This document shows positions 22,430-31,283 of a DNA stretch of 64,000 nt, piece by piece. Under the pieces are notes generated by a model. It had not been told where the DNA came from, did no database searches, and worked only from the letters and a program-made list of their open reading frames with translations. Both the position numbers and the translations under genes were made by a program. Source of the stretch: Streptomyces chartreusis (GTDB lineage: Bacteria > Actinomycetota > Actinomycetes > Streptomycetales > Streptomycetaceae); the NCBI RefSeq assembly GCF_008704715.1, contig NZ_CP023689.1:1302001-1366000 (forward strand), given 5' to 3'. Each line of letters starts with the position of its first letter. Position 1 is the first letter of the stretch.

Positions 22430-24328
22430 TCACGCCGGCTGTTCCACCAGCCACGGCAGGGCCCCGCGGTCGCTGGCGCCCAGGCGGGCGTAGGCGCTGT
22501 AGAGGTGGTTGCCGACCGTGCGCACGGACAGGGTGAGCTTCTCGGCGATCTGCCGGTTGCTCAGGCCCGTGGCGGCCAGGGTGACGATCTGCCGCTGCCG
22601 GGCGGTCAGTTCGCCGAGGACCAGGCCGGACAGCGCCGGGGTGCGGGCGCCCTGGCAGCGGCGGGCCAGCGCCACGGCACGCGTGCGTGAGGTGCGGGCG
22701 GCGCGCGGGTCGCGGTGCGCCCGTACAGCCTGGGCGTGCGCCTCCGCCGCGAAGAGCAGGAAGCCGCGCTCCTGGAGCTGTCGGGCCACCTGGTCCAGCG
22801 CTGGACCGTCGGCACGCGCGAGCGCGTCGGCATGCTCGGCGAAGACACCCGTCAGCCGGCCCGCGGCGCGCTCGGGATCGCCGAGGCGGACGGCGTCGTA
22901 CGCGTCACCGCCGACCGCCCCGGCCGTACCAGCTACCGCCCCGCCGTCGCCGCCGTGAGCCCCAACCGCCGGACCGGCCTCAGCCCCGGGCGCCTCACCG
23001 GCGTCACCGACGGCGTTCGGCCGGGTGACCGCCCCACCCCCGTGGGGGCGGCCACCCAGGATCTCGTGCGCGGCCGTCGCATCGCCCGACTGCGCCTCGG
23101 CGAGCACGAGTTCGCGCCGCAAGGACGGCTCGTCGGCGGCGTGCAGCAGCCCTTCCCGGGCCCAGGCCGCCGCCTCCCGCAGCTCGCCGCGCAGTCGCGC
23201 GAACCGGGCCCGTACGGCCGCGTATCCGGCCGGCAGCCGCGCGCCCTCCGCGACCAGCCACTCCCCCACCGGCGCCGGAGCCACCCGTACGTCCGCGCGC
23301 TCGATACGGCGGCTCAGCGCGGCCCGCTCGGCGTCGAGGGCGGGGCCGCACTGTTCGGGCGTACGGGACAGGCGCCTCGCCCGCAGCCGGCCGGCCGCAG
23401 CCCGCAGCACCGGGCCGTGCAGGGGGTGGGCGAGGCGGACGGCGCCCTGGTCGTCGACGTGGACCAGCGCGTCGGCCTCCAGGTGTTCCAGGGCGCGCAG
23501 ATCGAGCCGGTCCGCCTCCAGGTCGAGCGGCAACGGCTCCGCGAACGCGAGACGTTCGAGGATCTCGCCCTGTTCGGGGCAGCTGCGGTCGAGGACGTGC
23601 GCGGTGCGTTCGCGCGCGGTCGTAGTCATCGGCACCGGGCCCCGCCACGCCCACTCCTGCGTGTCCTCGACCCGGGTGAGCAGCCCGCGTTCGCGTATGG
23701 CGCCCGTCAGGTCACGCATCAGCCGCAGGTCGCCGCGGCACAGGCGGTGCAGCCGGTTGACGGTGAGCGGTTCGAGGCCGGCGCCCGCCGCTTCGGCGGC
23801 CAGCAGCCGGGCGGTGTCCTCGCGGGGCAGCGGCTCCAGGGTGAGGCGGGGCAGGAGTTCGCCGGTCCACAGCCGGGAGATCGCGCCGGGTGCGGGGGCT
23901 CCGTCGGTGGTGACGACCAGGAGCCGGGTGCGTCCGTGCACGGCCAGCTGGTGGACGAGGGCGGCCGAGGCGTCGTCGAGCAGATGGGCGTCGTCGACCA
24001 GCAGCAGCCGTACGCCGGACAGATGCTGGAAGGCGCCGTGCAGGGAGGCCGTCTCGGGGACGAGGTGCGCGAACGCGGCGAAGCGGATACGGCGGGTCTC
24101 GGGGGTGCCGGCCACCCGGGCGCAGTCGGTGCCGCGGGCGGCCTCGGTGACGAGGCGGGTCTTGCCGCTGCCTGCCGGGCCCGTGATCACGATGCCGTGC
24201 CGGCCCGCGGCCAAGGCCCCGCGGACCAGCTCCAGTTCGTCCTCCCGGCCGGTGAACGGCCAGGGCAGTTCCAGGGTCTTCGCGTCGCGTACGTAGGTCG
24301 TCACGGAAATAGGAGCGTGGTGACTCAC
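22430..24328 (-). CDS. LuxR-family regulator with AAA/STAND-type ATPase domain
   Basis: A 632-residue LAL-like regulator. Walker A GPAGSGKT is at 50-57, Walker B LLLVDDAHLLDD near 108-119, and the C-terminal LuxR helix-turn-helix at about 565-625 has the ATGLSNRQIAEKLTLSVRTVGNHL core. It is shorter than typical LALs (about 900 residues). Residues about 425-470 are a Gly/Ala-rich low-complexity stretch that interrupts the helical region. It lies between the CHAT and astacin-like genes and is divergent from the latter with a 70-bp gap, so it is the candidate regulator of the astacin-like gene. Confidence 0.87.
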   Translation of the reverse strand: MSHHAPISVTTYVRDAKTLELPWPFTGREDELELVRGALAAGRHGIVITGPAGSGKTRLVTEAARGTDCARVAGTPETRRIRFAAFAHLVPETASLHGAFQHLSGVRLLLVDDAHLLDDASAALVHQLAVHGRTRLLVVTTDGAPAPGAISRLWTGELLPRLTLEPLPREDTARLLAAEAAGAGLEPLTVNRLHRLCRGDLRLMRDLTGAIRERGLLTRVEDTQEWAWRGPVPMTTTARERTAHVLDRSCPEQGEILERLAFAEPLPLDLEADRLDLRALEHLEADALVHVDDQGAVRLAHPLHGPVLRAAAGRLRARRLSRTPEQCGPALDAERAALSRRIERADVRVAPAPVGEWLVAEGARLPAGYAAVRARFARLRGELREAAAWAREGLLHAADEPSLRRELVLAEAQSGDATAAHEILGGRPHGGGAVTRPNAVGDAGEAPGAEAGPAVGAHGGDGGAVAGTAGAVGGDAYDAVRLGDPERAAGRLTGVFAEHADALARADGPALDQVARQLQERGFLLFAAEAHAQAVRAHRDPRAARTSRTRAVALARRCQGARTPALSGLVLGELTARQRQIVTLAATGLSNRQIAEKLTLSVRTVGNHLYSAYARLGASDRGALPWLVEQPA

Positions 24329-24398
24329 TTCTGATACACGGGTACTTGAGTAGCCCTCGACTCAGGCGCCCGCGGCGGGCTCACGGCAACCTGTCCGC

Positions 24399-25484
24399 AT
24401 GACCGCTCGCTACTGCTCCCTCGCGCAGCAGCCGGCCCCCGCCTTCGCGCCGGGCCTGGCCGCCGAGCGGCTCAGTGCGCTCATCGGCGGACGCCGTATG
24501 TGGGTCAACGGAACAGTGCTGCACTACCACTTCTTCGACCGGGACTCCGACGGCTCCTCGATACCGGACCCGGAGACCGGCGAGAGCCGGCACGTCTCGT
24601 GGGTCGGCAGCAAGGAGCAGCGCGACGTCGTGCGCGAGTGCTTCCAGGAGTGGCAGGGGCTCGGCATCGGGCTGTCGTTCACGGAGGTGGGCGACCGGTC
24701 GGAGGCCGAGCTGCGCGTCGGGTTCCAGCTCGGCGACGGCTCCTGGTCGACCGTCGGCAAGGACGCGCTCCAGGTCGGACTGAACGAGCGCACCATGAAC
24801 TTCGGCTGGGACCTGACGGTGCCCGGGGAGCGCGGGACGGCCCTGCACGAGATCGGGCACGCGCTCGGCATGCTGCACGAGCACCAGAGCCCGTTCGCCG
24901 GGATCCACTGGGACGACGAGGCCGTGTACGCCGATCTGGCCGGCCCGCCGAACTTCTGGAGCCGGGACAAGACGTTCTTCAACATCCTTCGCAAGCTCGA
25001 CGCGAACGAGGTCAACGGTTCCGTCTGGGACCCTCAGTCGATCATGGAGTATCCCTTCTCAGGCGGGCTGATCCTGGAGCCGGAGCAGTTCCGCGGGGGA
25101 CTGAACCCGCCGGGTGTGCTGTCCAGGGCCGACAAGGAGTTCGTCCGCCGCTGGTACCCGCAGGCCGAGACGCCCGGCCCGCGCGAGCTGGTGCCCTTCC
25201 GTTCGGTTCCGCTGCGGCTGGGCCCGGCGGAGCAGGCCGACTTCGTCGTCGAGCCGCCCGAGACGCGCGAGTACACGGTGGGCACGTTCGGCGACAGCGA
25301 CACCGTCGTGGTGGTCTTCGAGGAGCGCGACGGGGAGCCGCGCTACCTCACCGCCCAGGACGACGGCGGCACCCCGCACAACGCCACGCTCAAGGCGCGC
25401 CTCGTCAAGGGCCGCCGCTATTTCGTCCGGGTACGCCTCTATACCGGCTGGGGGTCGGGGGAGACAGCGGTCATGTGCTGGTGA
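24399..25484 (+). CDS. Astacin-like zinc metallopeptidase without signal peptide
   Basis: A 361-residue metzincin. HEIGHALGMLHEH gives zinc ligands His150, His154 and His160 with catalytic Glu151. The Met-turn SIMEY has Met216 and the Tyr218 typical of astacins. After about residue 250 there is a beta-rich domain (PETREYTVGTFGDSDTVVVV) resembling pre-peptidase C-terminal modules. The N-terminus MTARYCSLAQQPAP is not a signal peptide, and no pro-peptide is evident, so it is predicted to be cytosolic or released by another route. It is the third distinct protease fold in this 8-kb segment. Confidence 0.88.
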   Translation: MTARYCSLAQQPAPAFAPGLAAERLSALIGGRRMWVNGTVLHYHFFDRDSDGSSIPDPETGESRHVSWVGSKEQRDVVRECFQEWQGLGIGLSFTEVGDRSEAELRVGFQLGDGSWSTVGKDALQVGLNERTMNFGWDLTVPGERGTALHEIGHALGMLHEHQSPFAGIHWDDEAVYADLAGPPNFWSRDKTFFNILRKLDANEVNGSVWDPQSIMEYPFSGGLILEPEQFRGGLNPPGVLSRADKEFVRRWYPQAETPGPRELVPFRSVPLRLGPAEQADFVVEPPETREYTVGTFGDSDTVVVVFEERDGEPRYLTAQDDGGTPHNATLKARLVKGRRYFVRVRLYTGWGSGETAVMCW

Positions 25485-25541
25485 CGGCACGGATCCGCTG
25501 ACGTGCGCGGACGGGACAGTCCACAGTCCGGCGCCGGGGAA

Positions 25542-25589
25542 GTGGCCGGGAAACGCCACCTTCGGGGGAGGGTGACGATTCCCGGCCAC
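25542..25589. terminator. Possible terminator between convergent genes
   Basis: GTGGCCGGGAA (25542-25552) and TTCCCGGCCAC (25579-25589) are perfect 11-bp arms around a 26-nt interior. It lies between the astacin-like gene and the opposing monooxygenase gene. The long loop lowers confidence. Confidence 0.4.
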
Positions 25590-25613
25590 GCCGGCGTCCG
25601 CCTGCCCGTCACT

Positions 25614-26987
25614 TCACGACGCGATCCGTCCGGCCGGTGTCTCGTCCGGGTGTGCCAGGCCGAGGTGGTCGCGCAGGGTCGTGCCCTCGTACTCGGTGCG
25701 GAACACGCCCCGTTCCTGGAGCAGCGGGACGACCTTGTCGGCGAACTCGTCCAGGCCCGTCGGCGTGATGTGCGGGACGAGGATGAAGCCGTCACTGGCG
25801 TCGGCCTGCACGAAGTCGTCGATGGTCGTGGCGAGGGTGGCCGGGGAGCCGACGAAGTTCTGCCGGTTTCCGGTGTTGATGACCAGGTCGCGGATGGACC
25901 ACTTGTTGGCCGCGGCCAGTTCGCGCCACTCGCGGGCGGTGGCGACCGGGTCCCGGTACATGCGGACCTGGGCGCGGCCCTGGGAGATGTGGTCGTCGCC
26001 GACGTCCGGGTCGATGTCGGGAAGGGGGCCTTCCGGATCGTAGGCGGACAGGTCCCGGTTCCAGACGAACTCCAGGTGCTTGAGTGCGGTGGCTCCGCTG
26101 ACCTGCTGACGGCGCACCTCACGGGCGAGTTCCTCGGCCTCGGCGTCGGTGTCGGCGAGTGCGAAGGTCGCGGCGGGCAGGATGAGCAGTTGGTCGGGGC
26201 GGCGGCCGTACTTGGCCATGCGGGACTTCACGTCCGTGTAGAAGGCCCGGCCCGCCTCCAGGGTGCCGTGCCGGCTGAAGATGGCGTCGGCCTCCGCGGC
26301 GGCGAACTCGCGGCCCTCCTCGGAGTCACCGGCCTGGAAGACGACCGGGCGGCCCTGCGGCGAACGCGGGACGTTGAACTGTCCGTGGATGTCGAAGTGC
26401 TGCCCGGTGTGGACGAAGGCTCCGGCTTTGGCGTCCCGCAGGAAGGTGCCGGTCTCCTGGTCGGCGATGATCTCGTCGCCGTGCCAGGAGTCGAAGAGTT
26501 CGCCCGCCGTGGCGAGGAACTCCTTGGCGCGGGAGTAGCGCTCGTCCTGCGGCAGGAAGCCGCCGCGGCGGAAGTTCTCGCCGGTGAACGCGTCCCAGGA
26601 GGTGACGACGTTCCAGGCGGAGCGGCCGCCGGAGAGGTGGTCGAGGCTGGCGAACTGGCGGGCGACCTCGTAGGGCTCGTTGAAGGTGGAGTTGATGGTG
26701 CCGGTCAGTCCGAGGTGCTCGGTGACGGCGGCCAGCGCGGCGAGGACGGTGAAGGTGTCCGGCCGGCCCACGACGTCCAGGTCGTAGATGTGTCCGCCCT
26801 GTTCACGGAGTCTGAGTCCTTCGGCGAGGAACAGGAAGTCGAACTTGGCGCGTTCGGCTGTCCGCGCGAAATGGGCGAAGGAACTGAACTCTATGTGGCT
26901 GCCGGCCCGCGGGTCGCTCCACACGGTGGTGTTGTTGACGCCGGGGAAGTGGGCGGCCAGGTGGATCTGCTTCAGGGGTTTGGTCAT
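25614..26987 (-). CDS. NtaA/SnaA/DszA-type FMN-dependent monooxygenase
   Basis: A 457-residue LLM-class flavin monooxygenase of the NtaA/SnaA/DszA group. It uses reduced FMN supplied by a separate reductase to oxidise N- or S-compounds. Family segments include KQIHLAAHFPGVNNTTVW at the N-terminus, NVVTSWDAFTGENF near 150 and VVFQAGDSEEGREFAA near 225. ATG 26987 follows an AAAGGACCGC ribosome site. It is last in the operon of permease, ATPase, binding protein and first LLM gene, which points to uptake and oxidative breakdown of one small sulfur or nitrogen compound. The reductase partner may be the one at 50676. Confidence 0.9.
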   Translation of the reverse strand: MTKPLKQIHLAAHFPGVNNTTVWSDPRAGSHIEFSSFAHFARTAERAKFDFLFLAEGLRLREQGGHIYDLDVVGRPDTFTVLAALAAVTEHLGLTGTINSTFNEPYEVARQFASLDHLSGGRSAWNVVTSWDAFTGENFRRGGFLPQDERYSRAKEFLATAGELFDSWHGDEIIADQETGTFLRDAKAGAFVHTGQHFDIHGQFNVPRSPQGRPVVFQAGDSEEGREFAAAEADAIFSRHGTLEAGRAFYTDVKSRMAKYGRRPDQLLILPAATFALADTDAEAEELAREVRRQQVSGATALKHLEFVWNRDLSAYDPEGPLPDIDPDVGDDHISQGRAQVRMYRDPVATAREWRELAAANKWSIRDLVINTGNRQNFVGSPATLATTIDDFVQADASDGFILVPHITPTGLDEFADKVVPLLQERGVFRTEYEGTTLRDHLGLAHPDETPAGRIAS

Positions 26988-27006
26988 GGCTGCGGTCCTT
27001 TCCGGC

Positions 27007-28209
27007 TCAGGCTGCGGTGTAGCGGTTGGCGGGGCGGGCCAGGCCCAGCAGACCGCGCAGGGTGTCGGCCTCGTAGGCACGGCGGAAGGCGCCCCGGCGC
27101 TGGAGTTCGGGTACGAGTCCCCTGGTGATCGCCGGCAGGTCGTGTCCCGCGACGGCGGGCCGGAGCCGGAACCCGGAGAGCCCCGCGCCCTGCAACTCCT
27201 GCAGAAGGTCGGCGAGTTGGGCGGGCGTACCGGCGAAGGTCAGGGCGTCACTCGTGTACGGCTGTCCCGCGAGCTCGTCGAGCCGCTCCCGGCGTGCGGT
27301 CGCGGCGCCCGGGTCGTCGTCGAGGAGGACGAGCAGGTCGCCGAAGACATGCAGGGGTTCGGCGGCCCGCCCGGCCGCGTTCTGCTCGGCCCGGATCTGG
27401 GCGACGATCGCGCGCGCCTCGTCGGCGTCGTACGGGGTGACGTAGCCGATGTCGGCGGCGCGGGCGACGAGCCGGTAGGGGACGGTGTCGTGGGCGAGGG
27501 CGCTGACGATCGGCTGGCCCTGCGGTGGGCGGGGTGTGATGGACGGGCCCTTGACGCTGAAGTGCCTGCCCTCGAAGTCGATGTAGTGCAGTTTGTCGCG
27601 GTCGATGAAGCGGCCGGTGGTGGTGTCCCGGATCTCGGCGTCGTCCTCCCAGCTGTCCCAGAGCCGGCGGACCGCTTCCACATGGTCGGCGGTCTCGTCG
27701 AACAGGTCGGTCACCACGTCCTGGGTGGCGGGGCTGTCGTAGGCCTCGATGCGGGCGATGGTGCGGCGGCCGAAGTGCGCGGCCTCGTTGGGGCGGGCGG
27801 TGAGCTGCACCCGCAGGCCTGCGCGGCCGGTGCTGACGTGGTCGAGGGTGGCGATGGCCTTGGATATGTGGAACGGCTCCGTGTGTGTGGATACCACTGT
27901 CGGCACCAGACCTATGTGCCGGGTCAGTGGCGCCACTCGGGAGGCGACGAGGACGGCGTCGAGGCGGCCGCGTACCTGGTCGGTGCGCTCGTCCGGGTCC
28001 AGGAAGTGGGAGGACTGGAGGCCGAGGCCGTCCTCGATGGTCACGAAGTCGAGGAGTCCTCGCTCGGCCTCGGTGACCAGGTCGGCCCAGTAGGCGGCGG
28101 TGAACAGGTCGCGCGGCCGGGCCACCGGCTCCCGCCAGGAGGCGGGGTGCCAGCCGGTGCCGTCCAGGGCGACGGCGAGATGCAGGGCGGAAGAAGGGGT
28201 CGGGGACAC
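27007..28209 (-). CDS. LLM-class flavin-dependent oxidoreductase
   Basis: A 400-residue luciferase-like monooxygenase, distinct in sequence from its neighbour at 25614. Features include LHLAVALDGTGWHPASWRE at the start, ATLDHVSTGRAGLRVQ near 120 and IVSALAHDTVPYRLVARAADIGY near 235. The GTG start is at 28209. It lies 19 bp upstream of the NtaA-type gene and 49 bp downstream of the binding-protein gene. The substrate is unknown; a sulfur compound is suggested by the leader peptide at the operon head. Confidence 0.87.
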   Translation of the reverse strand: MSPTPSSALHLAVALDGTGWHPASWREPVARPRDLFTAAYWADLVTEAERGLLDFVTIEDGLGLQSSHFLDPDERTDQVRGRLDAVLVASRVAPLTRHIGLVPTVVSTHTEPFHISKAIATLDHVSTGRAGLRVQLTARPNEAAHFGRRTIARIEAYDSPATQDVVTDLFDETADHVEAVRRLWDSWEDDAEIRDTTTGRFIDRDKLHYIDFEGRHFSVKGPSITPRPPQGQPIVSALAHDTVPYRLVARAADIGYVTPYDADEARAIVAQIRAEQNAAGRAAEPLHVFGDLLVLLDDDPGAATARRERLDELAGQPYTSDALTFAGTPAQLADLLQELQGAGLSGFRLRPAVAGHDLPAITRGLVPELQRRGAFRRAYEADTLRGLLGLARPANRYTAA

Positions 28210-28258
28210 GGGTCGGTGCCTTCCTGGAGGTCCGTGACGGGAAGCGGACGACGGTCGG

Positions 28259-29281
28259 TCAGGAGTTGTCGAGCGGCAGTCCGGGCGGGTTGACCTCCGA
28301 CTTGGACACGGCCTCGTTGGAGAGGTTCCAGGCGGCGAGCCACTTCGCGTACTGGCCGTTGTCGATCAGGTGGTTGATCGCGGCGGCGAGGGGTTCGGCG
28401 AGGCCGCTGTCCTTCTTGGCGGTCGCGGCGATCAGGCCCTGGAGACTCGCCCCGGCGCCGGAGAACTGGCCGGCGATCCTGGTCGGGGTGGGCGTGCTCG
28501 CGGTCTGTGTGACGTGGTAGGAGAGGTTGGGGCTCGGGCCGAAGTAGGCGTCGATCTTGCCGCTGTTGAGGGCCAGGTAGGTGCTGTTGCTGTCCTGGAA
28601 GTACTTGACGGTCAGCTTCTTGCCCTCCTTCTCCAGCCTGCTCTTCCACTCCAGCAGGATGCGTTCCTGGTTGGTGCCGGCGCCGACGGAGACGGTCTTG
28701 CCCGCGAGGACCTCGTAGTCGCCGTCGAAGGCGAACTCGGAGTCCTTGAGCGCTTCGAAGGCGAGGTCGTCCTTGCGGTAGGAGGCGAACTCGTACTTCT
28801 GCTTGCGCTCCTCGGTGTCGGTGATGTTCGAGAAGCCGACGTTCACCTTGCCGCTGTCGATGCCGACGAAGAGGTTCTCCCAGGTGAACCGCTTGACCTC
28901 GGGTTCGAGGCCGAGGACGGCCGCGACCAGCCGGGCCAGGTCGATCTCGGAGCCGGTGAGGGTCTTCTGGTCGCTGCCCACGAAGCCCAGCGGCGGCGCG
29001 CCGGAGGGCAGGGTGCCGGAGCCGATCACCAGCTTGCCGCTCTTCCTGACGTCGTCGGGCAGCTGGTCGCTGATGGACTTCACCTCGGTGACCTTGAGGG
29101 TGGCTTCCTTGGCGGCGCCGTTGGACAGGGTGCCGACGGTGACCGTGCCGGCACTGTCGTTCGTCCGGGTGGCGGCGTCGCTGTCACCACCGCAGGCGGC
29201 GAGCCCGGTGGCGAGGGTGGCGACGGCGGTCGCCGCGGTGATGCCGCGTATCAGGCTGCGTCGGGTGAGGTGCGTGGGCAT
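28259..29281 (-). CDS. Amino-acid-type ABC substrate-binding lipoprotein
   Basis: A 340-residue periplasmic-type binding protein. The N-terminus has a twin-arginine motif (RRSLIRG) and a lipobox LAAC with Cys30, so it is an exported lipoprotein. The mature part has the family-3 fold, for example SGEIDLARLVAAVLGLE and FVGIDSGKVNVGFSNITDTE. It supplies the importer formed by the permease at 30131 and ATPase at 29349. The next genes are monooxygenases, so the ligand is likely oxidised after uptake. Sulfur amino acid derivatives are plausible but not shown. Confidence 0.9.
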   Translation of the reverse strand: MPTHLTRRSLIRGITAATAVATLATGLAACGGDSDAATRTNDSAGTVTVGTLSNGAAKEATLKVTEVKSISDQLPDDVRKSGKLVIGSGTLPSGAPPLGFVGSDQKTLTGSEIDLARLVAAVLGLEPEVKRFTWENLFVGIDSGKVNVGFSNITDTEERKQKYEFASYRKDDLAFEALKDSEFAFDGDYEVLAGKTVSVGAGTNQERILLEWKSRLEKEGKKLTVKYFQDSNSTYLALNSGKIDAYFGPSPNLSYHVTQTASTPTPTRIAGQFSGAGASLQGLIAATAKKDSGLAEPLAAAINHLIDNGQYAKWLAAWNLSNEAVSKSEVNPPGLPLDNS

Positions 29282-29348
29282 GGCCGTCCTTGGTGTTCGA
29301 GAGGGTGGTGAGGTGGGGCGTGGGGGGAGTTCGTGGGGAGCGGTGGGC

Positions 29349-30134
29349 TCAGAGGACCTTGCTGAGGAAGTCCCTGGTCCGCTCGTGCCGTGGCTTGTCG
29401 AGGACTTCGGAGGGCGGGCCCTGCTCGACGATCCGGCCGCCGTCGATGAACACGACCCGGTCGGCGATCTCGCGGGCGAAGCCGATCTCGTGGGTGACGA
29501 TGACGAGGGTGGTGCCGCTGGTCGCCAGGTCCTTGATGACGGAGAGGACTTCGCCGACGAGCTCGGGGTCGAGGGCGGAGGTCGGCTCGTCGAAGAGGAT
29601 GACGCCGGGGCGCAGCGCGAGGGCGCGGGCGATGGCCACGCGTTGCTGCTGGCCGCCGGAGAGCTGCCGCGGGTAGGCGCCGGCCTTGTCGGCGAGGCCG
29701 ACCCGGTCGAGGAGGTCGCGGGCGAGTTCCAGGGCGGCGGGCTTGCCGAGCCTGCCGGTCGCCACCGGGGCGGCGGCCACGTTGTCGAGGACCGTCAGAT
29801 GCGGGAAGAGGTTGAAGTTCTGGAAGACGAAGCCGATCCTGCCGCGCTGGGTGAGGATGGCCCGCTCGCTCAGCTCCTTGAGCCGGTCGCCCTGCCGGCG
29901 TACGCCGATGAGCTCGCCGTCGAGGCTGACGTGGCCGATCTCGGGCTTCTCCAGGTGGTTGACGACCCTGAGCAGGGTGGACTTGCCGGAGCCGGACGGG
30001 CCGAGGATCACGGTGACCTCGCCGGGCCGTACGGTCAGGTCGACGCCGTTGAGCACCCGGTGGGCGCCGTACCACTTGTGCACGTCGTGCACCTCCACGG
30101 TGGCGCCCGTGCTCAGGAGGCTTTCGGCGGTCAT
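29349..30134 (-). CDS. Amino-acid-type ABC transporter ATP-binding protein
   Basis: A 261-residue ATPase of the GlnQ/HisP class that powers the importer at the inner membrane face. Walker [10 protein letters not shown] is at 45-53, the Q-loop in [18 protein letters not shown], the signature [15 protein letters not shown], and Walker [18 protein letters not shown] 30134 overlaps the permease stop (ATGA). It is clearly paralogous to the ATPase at 52710. Confidence 0.94.
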   Translation of the reverse strand: MTAESLLSTGATVEVHDVHKWYGAHRVLNGVDLTVRPGEVTVILGPSGSGKSTLLRVVNHLEKPEIGHVSLDGELIGVRRQGDRLKELSERAILTQRGRIGFVFQNFNLFPHLTVLDNVAAAPVATGRLGKPAALELARDLLDRVGLADKAGAYPRQLSGGQQQRVAIARALALRPGVILFDEPTSALDPELVGEVLSVIKDLATSGTTLVIVTHEIGFAREIADRVVFIDGGRIVEQGPPSEVLDKPRHERTRDFLSKVL

Positions 30135-31114
30135 ACGGCGGCCTCCCTGCGGACGCGGGCCCTGAGGTCGGTGATGGCGATGCGCAGCTTCTGCAGCGAG
30201 GTCGGCGGCAGGGAACGCGTGGCGCCGCGGGCGTAGTACCGCTCGACGTAGAACTGGACGACGGAGACGACGCTGGTGAGGATCAGGTACCAGACGGTGG
30301 CGACCATCAGCAGCGGCACGATGTCGCCGGGGTAGGTGGAGCCCATGGACTGCGCGGCGCCGAACAGGTCGAGCAGGGACACGTAGAAGACCAGCGAGGT
30401 GCCCTTGATCAGGCCGATGAGCTGGTTGACGTAGTTCGGGATGATGGAGCGCAGCGCCTGCGGGAACACGATCCGCTTGAACTGGTAGCCCTTCGGCAGG
30501 CCGAGGGCCGCGGCCGCCTCGTGCTGGCCCTGGTCGACGGAGAGGATGCCGCCGCGGACGACCTCGGCGGCGTACGCGGACTCGTGGAGGCTGATGCCGA
30601 CGACCGCGATGACGATGTCGGTGGCGAGCTTCGACTCGTCGAAGGAGAAGAAGGCGGGGCCGAAGGGCACGCCCACGCTCAGCGTTCTGTACAGGGCGCT
30701 GAAGTTGTAGAGGAACAGCAGCACCACGATCAGCGGGATGGAGCGGAACGCCCAGACGTAGATCCAGCTGACCGCCCGCAGCACCGGGCTCCGCGAGAGC
30801 CGGGCCAGCGCCAGCAGGATGCCGCCGAGGAGCCCCAATACCGCGCTGTAGGCGGTGACTTCGAGGGTGACGAGCAGTCCGTCGAGGATGGTCGGCCGCA
30901 GGAACCAGTAGCCGAAGCGGTCCCACTGGTAGAAGGGGTTGGTCACCAGGCCGTGCACGAACTGGGTGGCCAGGACGAGGACCACCGCGGTGGCGATCCA
31001 CCGACCGGGTCGTCGCAGCGGCAGAACTCGCTGTGCCGCTAGGGGTCTTGACGTCGTGTCGGTGGGCGGCGGTGCCTCGGCGAGGGACACGGCGGCGCCT
31101 GGGGGTTCACTCAT
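30131..31114 (-). CDS. Amino-acid-type ABC transporter permease
   Basis: A 327-residue membrane protein of the HisM/GlnP class, with a soluble N-terminal tail of about 40 residues. The cytoplasmic EAA loop that contacts the ATPase is seen as EAAAALGLPKGYQFKRIV. It probably works as a homodimer, since only one permease gene is present. It resembles the permease at 56670 (shared ESAYAAEVVRGGILSVD-like and YVERYYARG-like segments). It is first in its operon; a leader peptide gene and hairpin lie upstream at 31235-31433. Confidence 0.93.
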   Translation of the reverse strand: MSEPPGAAVSLAEAPPPTDTTSRPLAAQRVLPLRRPGRWIATAVVLVLATQFVHGLVTNPFYQWDRFGYWFLRPTILDGLLVTLEVTAYSAVLGLLGGILLALARLSRSPVLRAVSWIYVWAFRSIPLIVVLLFLYNFSALYRTLSVGVPFGPAFFSFDESKLATDIVIAVVGISLHESAYAAEVVRGGILSVDQGQHEAAAALGLPKGYQFKRIVFPQALRSIIPNYVNQLIGLIKGTSLVFYVSLLDLFGAAQSMGSTYPGDIVPLLMVATVWYLILTSVVSVVQFYVERYYARGATRSLPPTSLQKLRIAITDLRARVRREAAV

Positions 31115-31234
31115 GGAGGGCTCCGGCAGGAGTCGGAATTCCCCGGACCCGGCGCAGGGTGCGGCGACGACGGCCGCGGGGCGGCGTGACGTCTCACGGG
31201 AGGCGCGGGTACCTGGGGCTGGGCGGGCGACGGC

Positions 31235-31252
31235 ACACCGCCGGTGCGGTGT
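31235..31252 (-). promoter_or_regulatory. Hairpin between leader peptide and ABC operon
   Basis: ACACCGC (31235-31241) and GCGGTGT (31246-31252) flank a 4-nt loop. It lies 32 nt after the leader stop and about 120 nt before the permease start, where an attenuator stem would be expected. Confidence 0.45.
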
Positions 31253-31283
31253 TCGTCAGGAGGTGCGTGGCCGGTGGAAGGCG

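Noticed and set aside
19449..22454. 1001-codon open frame on the minus strand across the CHAT gene
   Set aside because: The composition is Arg- and Gln-rich, with no recognisable domain. The plus-strand CHAT protein has intact catalytic motifs.
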